In this document: positions 16,081 through 25,234 of the stretch, piece after piece
Layout: each line of letters begins with the position of its first letter
Position numbering within the stretch: position 1 is the stretch's first letter
NCBI RefSeq assembly: GCF_900205865.1
Contig: NZ_LT906662.1
Span: 1,054,001-1,118,000, forward strand
From: Thermoanaerobacterium sp. RBIITD
GTDB taxonomy: Bacteria > Bacillota > Thermoanaerobacteria > Thermoanaerobacterales > Thermoanaerobacteraceae
Length of the DNA stretch: 64,000 nt
Direction of reading: 5' to 3'
The notes under the pieces: generated by a model
What the model saw: only the letters and a program-made list of their open reading frames with translations
Told to the model about the DNA's origin: nothing
Database searches by the model: none
Translations under genes and position numbers: made by a program

Positions 16081-16903
16081 TTTTATAGAAAAAACGGTTT
16101 TAAGTATACAGAATACTTTTGAAGATATGTTTTTATCAGATACAATTGCAGATAAAAAGGGTGTAATGCAAACACTTGACCCAAGAATAAAGCTTATAAC
16201 AACTATAGCTTTTATTATAATTGTAAACTTTGGTAAATCTATATCTTTTATGGCGGTAATGCTTGTCTACTCTCTTTTATTAGCTATATTATCAAGAATT
16301 CCCTTAAAAATGTATCTTTTTAGAGTATCGACAATATCCATAATATTCTCAGGTATTGTTTTGATACCATCCCTTTTCAATATTGTAAAGCCTGGTGAAC
16401 CGCTTTTATTTTTGACCCGAAATATATACATAACAAGAGATGGCATATATAGCGCTATAATTTTCATAATGCGGTCTTTTATTTCATTATCTTTTGTATA
16501 CATATTGATACTGTCTACAAAATGGGTAGAAATACTGAAAGCTCTGAGAGTATTTAGATTTCCAAAAATCTTTACTGCAACACTTGATATAGCTTTAAGG
16601 TATATCACTTTACTTTTGGAAATTTCATCAAATATGTTTTTAGCGAGAAAAAGCAGGAATATTGGAAAAAGTAACAGCAGTAACGGCAGGAAATTTGTCG
16701 CATCGTCAGTAGGCAATCTCTTAATAAGGTCTGAATCCTTAAGCAATGATGTATACAATGCGATGACTTCTCGTGGTTACATTGGTGAATACATAACTAT
16801 AAATAAATTTAAAATAGGGCCATTTGATTATCTTTGGATAATTTTCAACATAGCATTTGTAATTTTAGCGTCACTTTTAAAAGGAGGCATACATTGGATA
16901 TAG
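16073..16903 (+). CDS. cbiQ: ECF transporter transmembrane subunit CbiQ/NikQ
   Basis: The T component, 276 residues, which couples the ATPase to CbiM. It has four to five hydrophobic segments and the two conserved Ala-Arg-Gly-type coupling motifs expected in T components: the cytoplasmic segment SSNMFLARKSRNIG, and NAMTSRGYIG near residue 232. LDPRIKL at the N-terminus (about residues 36-42) is another family hallmark. It overlaps the CbiN-like gene by 8 bases and the ATPase gene by 10. Confidence 0.92.
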   Translation: MSNFIEKTVLSIQNTFEDMFLSDTIADKKGVMQTLDPRIKLITTIAFIIIVNFGKSISFMAVMLVYSLLLAILSRIPLKMYLFRVSTISIIFSGIVLIPSLFNIVKPGEPLLFLTRNIYITRDGIYSAIIFIMRSFISLSFVYILILSTKWVEILKALRVFRFPKIFTATLDIALRYITLLLEISSNMFLARKSRNIGKSNSSNGRKFVASSVGNLLIRSESLSNDVYNAMTSRGYIGEYITINKFKIGPFDYLWIIFNIAFVILASLLKGGIHWI

Positions 16904-17622
16904 TATTTGAATTAAAAAACATCTATTATTCATATATAAAATCAATTCCCGCACTTGTAGATATAAATTTTGCTGTAAATAAGGGTGAAAAACTTTTTAT
17001 CCTAGGTGCAAACGGCTCTGGTAAATCAACACTTCTTAAGTTTATGGACAATTTATTATCACCAGACAGTGGTGAAATTTTGGCATTTGGTAAATCAATT
17101 TTGGATATGAAAAACTATAATGAATATGAATTCAGAAGAAGAGTAGGTTTTGTATTCCAGGATTCTGATGTACAGCTATTTAATACTAATGTATTTGATG
17201 AAGTTGCTTTTGCACCACTACAGATGGGTTTAAAACCAAACGATGTGCAAAAATTAGTCAATGATACATTAAATTCATTCGGTTTAACAAAATTAAAAGA
17301 TAGACCTCCACACAGATTGAGCGGCGGCGAAAAGAAAAAAGTCGCACTTGCATCTGTCATTGTCATGAATCCCGATGTTTTGCTTCTCGACGAACCTACA
17401 AACGGACTTGACCCAAGGTCAAGAAAGTGGCTTTTAAATAAACTAATTGAGCTTAATATGAGTAGTACAACATTGGTCATCGCAACACATGACTTAGATT
17501 TAGCAAGAAGCCTTGCAGATAGGGTAATAATAATGAATGAATCACACAGCATCGAAGCTATTGGGAATCCTTTAGAAATACTTGATAATCTTGATTTACT
17601 GTCAAAAGTAAATCTTATATGA
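16894..17622 (+). CDS. cbiO: ECF transporter ATP-binding subunit CbiO/NikO
   Basis: ATPase of the metal transporter, 242 residues from a TTG start at 16894, chosen because AAGGAGG lies six bases upstream; the ATG at 16834 would add 20 residues read from the cbiQ tail. Walker A is GANGSGKST, the Q-loop lies in VGFVFQDSDVQLF, the ABC signature is LSGGEKKKVALAS, Walker B is VLLLDEPTNGLD and the switch His is in ATHDLDLA. It is the last gene of the operon and is followed by a strong terminator. Confidence 0.93.
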   Translation: MDIVFELKNIYYSYIKSIPALVDINFAVNKGEKLFILGANGSGKSTLLKFMDNLLSPDSGEILAFGKSILDMKNYNEYEFRRRVGFVFQDSDVQLFNTNVFDEVAFAPLQMGLKPNDVQKLVNDTLNSFGLTKLKDRPPHRLSGGEKKKVALASVIVMNPDVLLLDEPTNGLDPRSRKWLLNKLIELNMSSTTLVIATHDLDLARSLADRVIIMNESHSIEAIGNPLEILDNLDLLSKVNLI

Positions 17623-17684
17623 AAGAGTGAGATCTCAAATAGTATATTTAAAAATACAAATTTCATGCTATTATTTTAAGTAAC

Positions 17685-17720
17685 TCCTGATACAATAGTA
17701 TCAGGATGATTTGTTTTGAT
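17685..17720 (+). terminator. Terminator between cbiO and the MFS gene
   Basis: Perfect 9-bp stem TCCTGATAC/GTATCAGGA (17685-17693, 17698-17706) with an AATA loop, followed by TGATTTGTTTTG. The stem can serve both converging transcripts. Confidence 0.8.
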
Positions 17721-17726
17721 TAACTT

Positions 17727-18875
17727 TTATTCAGTATATCTCTTACTATACGAAATAGACAATGTTTTAAGCATTATAATGACAAGAGCCATAAAAATAA
17801 CTACAAATGAAAAACCTATAAAAACGCCAAATAGGTCGCTAAGTTTTCCAATAATAAAATTAGCTAACATATTTATGGATGAGCTTATTGTGACAATAAC
17901 GCTTATTACAACACCTGTATTCTCTTTAAATTTCTTCATCGCTAAAGCTATTGTCGTAGGATATATTATTGAATAAAACAAACCTGCAATAGACAAGAGA
18001 AATGCTAAGTCTTGATTAATCATGCTTCCTGCAACAGATGCTAGTGCCATGAATGCGAAAATATAAATGCACCTAATATATCCTATTTTTTCTACTATAA
18101 ACCCTCCAAATAATCTGCCAATAGTGAATGTGGCAAAGAACAATGAAAGATATAATGAACTCCTAATGCTGCTCATACCATATGCGCCCTTAAGGTATGT
18201 AACAGCCCAGCTTCCAATTCCCACCTCAGATGCAATATAAAATCCTAACATAATAGAAAATAAGATTACATATTTATTCTTCAATATTTCAAAATAGTTC
18301 GCTTTATCTTTATTTACATACCTAGCCACACCAGGAAACTTTGTGAATAACACTACGATTAATAACATAATAGTAATAAATGCACCTATAAGGTATATGT
18401 TCTGCCATGGAATTTTCAATTGAACAAGCCTTCCTACAGCATTTGGTGAAATTGTCGCACCTACTCCATAAAAAAAATGCAGAAGATTCATCATAAGTGC
18501 TTGATTTACAACAAATGTAATTGCTGCGGTCGCATTTATACCTATCTCTAGCATTCCTAAGCCAAAATTCATGATAAAAAAGAACGTGATAAATACGGGA
18601 AAAATAGTCGATATAAAATATCCCAATATACCAGCTATAATTGCTGCAAGACCACCCATGAGAGCAGTTTTGCTGCCATATTTATTTACAAATATCCCTC
18701 CGATAAATGATGCTATTATAAAGCCGAGATTCCCAATAAAAAGCAATAGGCCTATATCTGTATAATCAATATGGTAAAATATTTTTATAGGTGCTATTAC
18801 CGGCCCCTTTATATTATCAATTATTCCAATAAGCATCATTAAAAGATAATTTAGTATGATAACAAATATTTGCAT
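17727..18875 (-). CDS. MFS transporter, probably sugar permease
   Basis: A 12-helix major facilitator protein of 382 residues, slightly short for the superfamily. The loop 2-3 motif lies in GGIFVNKYGSKTAL (about residues 59-72) and a second copy in GRLFGGFIVEKIGYIRC. The general pattern resembles the fucose/galactose permease branch. The start ATG at 18875 has GGGAGG six bases upstream. It sits alone between terminators. The remnant of a Gfo/Idh oxidoreductase immediately upstream suggests a once larger sugar or inositol-type locus. Substrate unknown. Confidence 0.8.
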   Translation of the reverse strand: MQIFVIILNYLLMMLIGIIDNIKGPVIAPIKIFYHIDYTDIGLLLFIGNLGFIIASFIGGIFVNKYGSKTALMGGLAAIIAGILGYFISTIFPVFITFFFIMNFGLGMLEIGINATAAITFVVNQALMMNLLHFFYGVGATISPNAVGRLVQLKIPWQNIYLIGAFITIMLLIVVLFTKFPGVARYVNKDKANYFEILKNKYVILFSIMLGFYIASEVGIGSWAVTYLKGAYGMSSIRSSLYLSLFFATFTIGRLFGGFIVEKIGYIRCIYIFAFMALASVAGSMINQDLAFLLSIAGLFYSIIYPTTIALAMKKFKENTGVVISVIVTISSSINMLANFIIGKLSDLFGVFIGFSFVVIFMALVIIMLKTLSISYSKRYTE

Positions 18876-18939
18876 CAGTAACCTCCCACATTAAGACATC
18901 CTTATAAATTATATAGCATAAAAGAGAGGAATACAACGA

Positions 18940-18970
18940 AAAAACCATGGTATATAACCATGGCTTTTTT
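18940..18970 (-). terminator. Terminator behind the Gfo/Idh remnant
   Basis: On the - strand GCCATGG, a 7-base loop, CCATGG, then TTTTTT. It directly follows the remnant stop codon. The A/T flanks make it usable in both directions. Confidence 0.8.
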
Positions 18971-19053
18971 ACATTTTCATAAATTTATCTATATCAATAA
19001 CTTTATGTTTAAGCCTTGACTCTTCAGCTGCGCTATGTGCAAAACGCCAATAT
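18969..19053 (-). pseudogene. C-terminal remnant of a Gfo/Idh/MocA oxidoreductase
   Basis: The - strand frame ending at 18969 reads IAYWRFAHSAAEESRLKHKV followed by IDIDKFMKM and a stop. This is the usual extreme C-terminus of Gfo/Idh/MocA NAD(P)-dependent sugar dehydrogenases (FAHAAAESSR...VIDL). The rest of the gene (about 330 codons) is missing, and the next gene begins 50 bases upstream, so a deletion has fused this tail to it. The native terminator is preserved. Confidence 0.7.
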
Positions 19054-19102
19054 GCTATATTTTAGATTTAAATCAATTGGTCAGAAAGACACTTTACAAA
19101 AT

Positions 19103-20176
19103 TTATATATAATTAAGCCCGTATGTCCAAACAAAATTGAGAGGAAGCACTTTATTTAAAAGTTCATTCTCTTTAACATCTTCTGTATCACAAAACATCA
19201 ATTCAGTAAATTCTGAGGGATTTTGTTTATAACTTTTTACTAGATTAAGGAAATTATTATAATCATCATCTTTTAAATTTTCTTTAAGATATAAAGACAT
19301 TTTCTCTAAAAATCTTTCTTTATTGATAATTTTTACAGTCCCTGGTAGACTTTCTTCTTTTGCATCAGATATGTTGAGAAGTCTAAAATCATCTTTAAAA
19401 AACCAAAATTCTAATTTATCAATATCATCATTTTTCATTATATACGATATTGCAGACATTACTCCATCTATATTTCCCACATACTCAATCATCTGCCCCT
19501 TTTTGTCATCAAGTCTCGAATATATTATATATGACACGGGAATATCATTCTTATATGCAATATATATCCTTTGTTCACCCATTATAACATTTGAAAAAGA
19601 AGCGGCTTTTAATAAATCTTCAAATTGCGTCAATGGCCTTACAAATCTTATTGGCTCATTCTCATATATTTTATGAATTATTCTAACGGAATCTTCGTTA
19701 ATATCATCTATTTTTTTGATGTCATATCCGGAATCATTAAATTCACATTCTTTATTAAATGTCACGTGATACACCTTGCCAATCTTCTTATAGCCGTTAT
19801 TTACATACAAGCCTCTGCCACCGGATATTATGCATATATCAATGTCATCATTGTCCATCTTATCTTCGCAGGCTTTAAGAAGCTTTGTCGCAAGACCATT
19901 ACCTCTATACTCCGGATCTGTACAAACAGAGCCAAGACATGAAATTTTTAAATTGCATCCATAATAAATCATATCATAGTAATACATTGCCATCATTGAG
20001 GCAACGTTATTATTATCAAAAAAAGCCATTATATTTCCTGCATTATCCTTACTAAAAAGATGCGGAAACTCTAAATGCATTGTAGGCTTTCTACCAGCAT
20101 TTATCCTAAAAACACTGTTAGACAAATTAATAGCACTGTTTAGCTCATTAAATTTTATCGTACGTGGACCTTCCAT
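19103..20176 (-). CDS. GNAT family N-acetyltransferase with C-terminal extension
   Basis: A protein of 357 residues: an N-terminal GNAT domain (about 10-150) with the acetyl-CoA loop CTDPEYRGNGLATKLL and the strand ICIISGGRGLYVNNGYKKIG, followed by a roughly 200-residue second domain with no motif I recognise. This two-part layout and length recall Eis-like and related acetyltransferases that act on small amines or protein lysines. The ATG at 20176 has AAAGGATG about eleven bases upstream and is preferred to the ATG at 20194. It is a single gene; the substrate is unknown. Confidence 0.75.
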   Translation of the reverse strand: MEGPRTIKFNELNSAINLSNSVFRINAGRKPTMHLEFPHLFSKDNAGNIMAFFDNNNVASMMAMYYYDMIYYGCNLKISCLGSVCTDPEYRGNGLATKLLKACEDKMDNDDIDICIISGGRGLYVNNGYKKIGKVYHVTFNKECEFNDSGYDIKKIDDINEDSVRIIHKIYENEPIRFVRPLTQFEDLLKAASFSNVIMGEQRIYIAYKNDIPVSYIIYSRLDDKKGQMIEYVGNIDGVMSAISYIMKNDDIDKLEFWFFKDDFRLLNISDAKEESLPGTVKIINKERFLEKMSLYLKENLKDDDYNNFLNLVKSYKQNPSEFTELMFCDTEDVKENELLNKVLPLNFVWTYGLNYI

Positions 20177-20224
20177 GTATTGCCATCCTTTCATATATAA
20201 TAAGGAAATAGTTAAATTTCTAGT

Positions 20225-21493
20225 TTAATTAACAGGATATACATAAGCGTTTTGCTCTAATTGTTCATCGCTTATTTGGCCAATCAGCCAACCGGGACTT
20301 GTAGTTTCCGCAAAATAATATTTTGCTCCATCATATTCATAGTATGTTAAATTGTAATTGAGATCATGCGGAATATCACTATCAGTAAAAGCTATTCCTA
20401 CTGCCATATGACCGGCTTGTTGTCCCTGCAGTGGAGAAAACATAAGCAGAGCCACTTTATAACCCATATTCTTTAAGATAGAAGCTAAAAGAATTGACTT
20501 GTCTTTGCAATCTCCGCCATCAACCAAAGTTTGTGCTGAGAGTTGAGGGATTGCTGTAATTTTATAGGGAATAGCACTTTCTACAAAGCTTTGTACAAAT
20601 TCCGCAGTATGAAAACTATCATACCTATCTGTTTGCGCTTGCTGTAATAAATATTTTGCAAGATTTCCACTATAAGTGTAATTAGATTCTTCGCTAACCC
20701 AAGGAGTATAATTGCCATTTGCAAATTCTGAACAAGAAAGAACTAAAGTTTTAATTTCATCAGGCATGTATGAAAGCTGAAGTGATTGTTCTTCTCCATT
20801 ACTATTATAAAACTTATTTATTTCTTCTGGTATTTTTCTATCCCACTCTAAAAGCTCAGAAGGTATTCCTACTTGCCAATTGTAAGTTTTATTATCATAC
20901 TGCCAATTAAAATCTTTGCTTACTTTATTCACCGTAGTGTCATTAGATATTGAAGGAACCGTCATAGAATTATTTTCTAATGTATAAGGGTTATATGTAC
21001 TGCTGCTTTTATTGTCACTGCTATTATTACTAGCACTTTTGTTATCATCTATTATTACAGTATTAGTTGATGGATCCCAGTTTATATTAATATTTAAAGC
21101 TTTAGAAATCCAATAAACAGGCAGCATTACCCGATCATTTATAATTTCTGGTTTTGTATCCATATCGACCGTGTTTCCATCTATATTTAAAATATTACTA
21201 TTTATATACAATTTTATCGTTTTATTATTTTTAACCAAAGTTATAGTACCATTAGTATTATCATATACTATATTTTGAGGTTCTACTCCAACGGCATAAG
21301 CAATATAACGTAACGGCAAAAATGTTCTATCATCCTTTATATATGGCGCAACATCCATTGTATAAGTTTGCCCATTTATGCTGTATTCATTTTTCCCAAT
21401 AGTAAATATTGCTGTGAAATTTGTTTCTGCCAAGGCTGAAGAAATATTAAATAAAATAAAACAAATGCAAACTATTGCTATTATCTTTTTCAT
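20225..21493 (-). CDS. Secreted stalk-domain protein with transglutaminase-like cysteine peptidase domain
   Basis: The 422-residue protein starts with a clear signal peptide (MKKIIAIVCICFILFNISSA, cleavage likely after ALA-E). Residues about 30-150 hold two copies of the copper amine oxidase N-terminal type stalk domain (DDRTFLPLRYIAYAVG and NDRVMLPVYWISKAL), an envelope-binding module in Thermoanaerobacterales. A Ser/Asn-rich linker follows (about 152-180). The C-terminal domain has transglutaminase-core elements: GGDCKDKSILLASIL (Cys), AGHMAVG (His) and a D/E-rich YYFAETT. The likely role is cell-wall-associated peptide hydrolysis or crosslinking. It is monocistronic; a SigH-like promoter element lies about 190 bp upstream. 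Confidence 0.8.
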   Translation of the reverse strand: MKKIIAIVCICFILFNISSALAETNFTAIFTIGKNEYSINGQTYTMDVAPYIKDDRTFLPLRYIAYAVGVEPQNIVYDNTNGTITLVKNNKTIKLYINSNILNIDGNTVDMDTKPEIINDRVMLPVYWISKALNININWDPSTNTVIIDDNKSASNNSSDNKSSSTYNPYTLENNSMTVPSISNDTTVNKVSKDFNWQYDNKTYNWQVGIPSELLEWDRKIPEEINKFYNSNGEEQSLQLSYMPDEIKTLVLSCSEFANGNYTPWVSEESNYTYSGNLAKYLLQQAQTDRYDSFHTAEFVQSFVESAIPYKITAIPQLSAQTLVDGGDCKDKSILLASILKNMGYKVALLMFSPLQGQQAGHMAVGIAFTDSDIPHDLNYNLTYYEYDGAKYYFAETTSPGWLIGQISDEQLEQNAYVYPVN

Positions 21494-21677
21494 TTTTACA
21501 CCCCTTTTCTATATATATTTAAATGTATGCAAATCTCAAAAACCTTTCTTTAAGCAAATTTCAAGACATGAATTTTTACTTCACTTTTAAATTTTTTATT
21601 TTAAAGTAAGGATTTCCTCATTGTGGTATTAAAAATATCCAATATTAAAGAATGAAAACCTCCATATATCAGCTATT

Positions 21678-21709
21678 TATTTCTACACACCTCATCAAAA
21701 ATCCTTCTT
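21678..21709 (-). promoter_or_regulatory. SigH-like promoter element (copy 1)
   Basis: On the - strand AAGAAGGATTTTT, about ten bases, then GTGTAGAAATA. It shares both blocks with 31343-31374 and 39906-39937. It points toward the stalk/transglutaminase gene starting at 21493. The -10 block is the weakest of the three (GAAAT instead of GAATA). Confidence 0.4.
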
Positions 21710-21738
21710 TTTACGCAAAAAAATTTTAAAGGACGGTC

Positions 21739-22593
21739 TTAAACCGTCCTCTTTGAACTACCTAATACATCTATTTTATTTTCAATAACCTTCTGAACGG
21801 CATAATTTGAAGGTATTAATAGATCTCTACAGGAGTCATTAACTTTTGCCTTCCCGAAATTTTCCTTTGCTGCAGTAACCCATGCCACATTTAGCTCAGT
21901 TCCTACATTAACCTTAGATATTCCACCTAAAATACATTTTTTTAAATCCTCATTAGAAACGCCAGTTCCTCCATGAAGTACTAGTGGAATATTTGTTACA
22001 TCATAGATTTCTTTTAATACATTGAAATTAAGCTTTGCTTTTGATTTATACTGTCCATGTGAAGTACCAATAGCTATTGCTAAAGCATCTATACCTGTTG
22101 CTTCTATAAATTTTATTGCATCTTGTGGACGTGTATATATAATTTTTCCATCATTAAGAGCTACCCCTTCTTCAGTACCTCCAATAGTTCCTAATTCTGA
22201 TTCCACTGATACACCATGTTTCGATGCATATTCCACTACTTCCTTCGTCTTCTCAATGTTTTCCTCTAAGGGCAGTGCTGAAGCATCAATCATTACTGAA
22301 GAAAACCCATTATCAACGGCTTCTTTAATTGTATTAAAATCCTTTGCATGATCCAAATGCAGTGTGACATTAATATCAGCTTTATTAGCTAAATATTTTA
22401 CTAGATTGCTTAGCAACGAAGCACCTATATATTTACATGTAGTTGGCGATACTTGTAATATGATTGGTGAATTTTTAGCTTTAGCAGCTTCTATCATCGC
22501 AGGAACCATTTCCAGGCAATGTATATTAAATGCACCTACTGCAAACTTATATTTTCTAGTATTTTTCAAAATTTCTTTTAGCGTTACATACAT
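21739..22593 (-). CDS. Class II ketose-bisphosphate aldolase, second copy
   Basis: A zinc aldolase of 284 residues, clearly related to the one at 5406-6257 but diverged. Motifs: LHLDHAKD (about 80-87, metal His), VESELGTIGG, GTSHGQYKS (metal His), LHGGTG (metal His) and VNVGTELN (phosphate binding). The ATG at 22593 with GGAG eight bases upstream is preferred to the TTG three codons before. It lies downstream of the ascorbate-family PTS genes and of a phosphofructokinase on the same strand, so it probably cleaves the bisphosphate that the kinase makes. The 330-bp gap upstream, with a hairpin, leaves room for separate control. Confidence 0.87.
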   Translation of the reverse strand: MYVTLKEILKNTRKYKFAVGAFNIHCLEMVPAMIEAAKAKNSPIILQVSPTTCKYIGASLLSNLVKYLANKADINVTLHLDHAKDFNTIKEAVDNGFSSVMIDASALPLEENIEKTKEVVEYASKHGVSVESELGTIGGTEEGVALNDGKIIYTRPQDAIKFIEATGIDALAIAIGTSHGQYKSKAKLNFNVLKEIYDVTNIPLVLHGGTGVSNEDLKKCILGGISKVNVGTELNVAWVTAAKENFGKAKVNDSCRDLLIPSNYAVQKVIENKIDVLGSSKRTV

Positions 22594-22924
22594 ATTAAAC
22601 AACTCCTTAATATTTTTTCTATCTCTAATTAAATCCTTAATAAATACATAAGATCATTAATTTTAATCATGTATTCATTAGTAAATTATATATTTTCCAA
22701 ATTGAGGATAAGCTTAGCCAGATATGAAGATTTACTCCAAGCTTTGTTCAACGTTGCACAGTTATTTATTAGCACACTTTTATCAGTTTAATGACATTTG
22801 TGTGCAAAAGAAGGTACTACCTCAGTTTATTTGAGGTAGCAAAACCATCTTCTGCACCGCCATATCCATATCTTCCCTACTACAGAAAATATTGCATTGT
22901 ACTAGATTTTATATATTTTTAATC
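22594..22924 (-). other. Intercistronic region with hairpin before aldolase 2
   Basis: A stem CTACCTCA/TGAGGTAG (22817-22824 and 22832-22839, 7-base loop) lies about 80 bases after the TPR gene stop. On the - strand it is followed by TACCTTCTTTTG, and flanking bases (GAAGATGGT against ACCTTCTTT) can lengthen it. It is a partial terminator or a processing site. The rest is AT-rich with no clear promoter. Confidence 0.5.
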
Positions 22925-23317
22925 TTAAACTCTTCCACGAATTACATCCTTCGATAGTTGCAGTAAACTATCAATTTTCTCTATATAATGCTTCATGCTC
23001 TCATCATCTTTTTTGCTTATGGCTTCTTTTCGTTTGATATTATACAGCTTTACTAATTCTGTATATGCTTTGCCAAGAGACTTATTTTCGCTAATGCTAA
23101 TTTCATAGTACTTTATAGCATCATCTATTTTATCTGCTTCAAAATACAAACTTCCAATCCTGTTTAATACTTTAATCCTCTCATCACCTGACACTGAATC
23201 GATAGTATTGATTAAATTTTCTGCTTCATCTATTAATTCCTTTTTATCTAATTTTTTAGTATCTTCTCCATTTGCCATTGATGAAGTTTCTTTTTTCTTA
23301 TTTTTCTTAAAAAACAT
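22925..23317 (-). CDS. Small TPR-like protein
   Basis: A 130-residue charged protein: a lysine-rich N-terminus (FFKKNKKKE), then helical hairpins that look like about two tetratricopeptide repeats (RIGSLYFEADKIDDAIKYYE, about 55-74, followed by SLGKAYTELVKLYNIK). It has no signal peptide. The ATG at 23317 has AAGGGG eight bases upstream. It lies 17-20 bases after the PTS EIIC gene, so it is co-transcribed with the transporter, an unusual companion. A scaffold or regulatory contact with PTS proteins is conceivable but only a guess. Confidence 0.65.
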   Translation of the reverse strand: MFFKKNKKKETSSMANGEDTKKLDKKELIDEAENLINTIDSVSGDERIKVLNRIGSLYFEADKIDDAIKYYEISISENKSLGKAYTELVKLYNIKRKEAISKKDDESMKHYIEKIDSLLQLSKDVIRGRV

Positions 23318-23336
23318 CAATATCCCCTTCTATATA

Positions 23337-24617
23337 CTATAATGCTTTAAGAATTGGAGTAATAATCCATGCATAAAGTAGTGCTGCTGTTACAGTATCT
23401 ACATCTGTTGCTGTTGCATTAATAAAGCCCATTTTATTAAAGCTTATCACTAATAATGCTGGAAGCAATGTTATAAAGAATCCATGAGCTATGGTAGAAA
23501 TTATAGCCCCTCTTCTACCTCCAGCTGCATTAGCAAAGACACCTGCTGTACCACCAGCGAAAAAGTTTGTTAGCATTCCTGGTAATATCATTGCTAACCC
23601 AAACATAGGCAAAACGAACATTGCAATAACACTGCCTATTGTCGTTCCTACAAAGCCAATCGTTACAGCATTTGGTGCATACGGGAATAATACTGGGCAA
23701 TCAAGTGCAGGCTTAGCATCTGGTACAACTTTTAATGCAATTCCTCTAAATGCTGGGACAATTTCAGCTAACAAAAGTCTAACACCCGCTAATAACACAT
23801 AAACTCCTACAATAAATTGAACTCCTTGTAAAAATGCATATACAACATAGTTGACATTTCCTGAAAGCTGAGAACCAAATTTAGCTCCTGCAAATAAAGC
23901 TGTTACAATGTAAAGAGGTATCATAACAAGTCCAACAGAAAGGTACGTATCTTGTAAGAATTCAAATCCTTTTGGTAATTGGATATCTTCAGTTGACTTA
24001 GTTTTATCACCAACCAGTTTGGACACTCCGGCTGCAAAAATATATCCAATTGTGCAAAAATGTCCTAATGCAATATCATCGCTACCAGTTATTTTGCGAA
24101 CAATAGGTTGAGCGATAGCTGGCATCGCTACTGCAAAAATTCCTCCAACTATTCCACCGACAATTACTAATGGTGCTCCGCTTAATCCAGCAAATTTTCC
24201 GAATACAGTAGTCATCGTAGCCATCCACAGTATAGCTTGCCCAGTTAAGAATATATATTTCCATTTGGTAAATCTTGCAATGATTATATTAACAATGAAT
24301 ATTGCTAGAAACGTTAAAGCAATCTCATTTCCAAGATGTAAATTATTCATTGCTTGCCCATTAATTGCTTCGATAGATGGCACTATGCCTTGAAGTCCAA
24401 ATCCCTTTGTAAATATTTTGCCAAAATAGATTAATGATTGTACTATTATCCCAGATCCGGCAGATAATACTAAGAAGCCTAACAATGTTTTAAATGTCCC
24501 AGATATAATTTCTCCTACTTTTTTCTTTTGTAGAATTAACCCAATTAATGATATTAATGCAATTGTAATAGATGCTTGTGTTAAAATGTTTTTAATTATG
24601 AAATTTACTATTACCAT
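23337..24617 (-). CDS. PTS system ascorbate-family EIIC permease
   Basis: A membrane channel of 426 residues with about 10-11 hydrophobic segments, similar to UlaA/SgaT. The family-typical start (IIKNILTQASITIALISLIGL), the GHFCTIGYIFA region and the re-entrant segment CPVLFPYAPNAV (about residues 300-311) are visible. The ATG at 24617 follows GGGGGA by six bases. It is 20 bases after EIIB. Ascorbate-family permeases also carry other sugars. The attached kinase and aldolase make a hexose or hexulose more likely here than ascorbate, because no ascorbate-pathway gene (lactonase, decarboxylase, epimerase) is present. Confidence 0.87.
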   Translation of the reverse strand: MVIVNFIIKNILTQASITIALISLIGLILQKKKVGEIISGTFKTLLGFLVLSAGSGIIVQSLIYFGKIFTKGFGLQGIVPSIEAINGQAMNNLHLGNEIALTFLAIFIVNIIIARFTKWKYIFLTGQAILWMATMTTVFGKFAGLSGAPLVIVGGIVGGIFAVAMPAIAQPIVRKITGSDDIALGHFCTIGYIFAAGVSKLVGDKTKSTEDIQLPKGFEFLQDTYLSVGLVMIPLYIVTALFAGAKFGSQLSGNVNYVVYAFLQGVQFIVGVYVLLAGVRLLLAEIVPAFRGIALKVVPDAKPALDCPVLFPYAPNAVTIGFVGTTIGSVIAMFVLPMFGLAMILPGMLTNFFAGGTAGVFANAAGGRRGAIISTIAHGFFITLLPALLVISFNKMGFINATATDVDTVTAALLYAWIITPILKAL

Positions 24618-24637
24618 GATTATCCCCCTTATTAAAT

Positions 24638-24928
24638 TTATAATTCGCCTTTTTCTTTTAAAACAGGAATCAGCTTCTCTTTTATTTCCCTTTTATCAAC
24701 TAGCCCGTTTAAAAATATAACGGTAGCGTCAGTGTTGTATCTTTTTACCTGTGGTTCAAAGTTTTTTGCAGAAATAATGATATCTGCATTTGAACCGCCA
24801 ACTGAAGAAATATCAGCATGATCTAATATTGCAGAAACATTAAGCTCCTTTAATACAGATTCGACACTCATTTGGCAAGCAAAGCTACTTCCTAATCCTG
24901 CTCCACAAACCATTAGTATCTTTAACAT
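24638..24928 (-). CDS. PTS system ascorbate-family EIIB
   Basis: A cytoplasmic phosphocarrier of 96 residues. The active-site cysteine is in LMVCGAGLGSSFACQM (about residues 5-20), the pattern of lactose/ascorbate-type EIIB. The ATG at 24928 has GAGGAGG seven bases upstream and is preferred to an ATG 12 codons earlier. It is followed closely by EIIC. No stand-alone EIIA gene is in the cluster; phosphate must come from the EIIA domain of the regulator or from another system. Confidence 0.88.
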   Translation of the reverse strand: MLKILMVCGAGLGSSFACQMSVESVLKELNVSAILDHADISSVGGSNADIIISAKNFEPQVKRYNTDATVIFLNGLVDKREIKEKLIPVLKEKGEL

Positions 24929-25234
24929 TTTCTTACCTCCTCGTATAATTATCATTAAAGACAATAAATTTATCTTGCATCTTAAAATTTAATAAAATGC
25001 ATTAATAATTCTACTTAATTTTAAATAATTATATTATTTTTCATTTATAAGTCTACTAACACTTCCTTTAGCTCTTTAAATTTTTTTCAGTTTAATTAAT
25101 TCCACTTCTCCTCTATATCTTTAATAATATTGTGATAAATCTGTAAACATTTAATTCTTAAATTGATTTTACAAGTAGTATTTCATCATCAAAATTGCTG
25201 CCCAATCCATTCAATCTAAAATAAATAGTTCAAG
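24929..25234. other. Gap between phosphofructokinase and EIIB genes
   Basis: About 300 bp of AT-rich DNA. I see no gene, no clear hairpin and no convincing promoter. Its length would allow a separate promoter for EIIB-EIIC. Confidence 0.4.

Noticed and set aside
23337-24928. An L-ascorbate utilisation locus
   Set aside because: The permease family fits, but lactonase, decarboxylase and epimerase genes are missing and a phosphofructokinase and aldolase are present instead.
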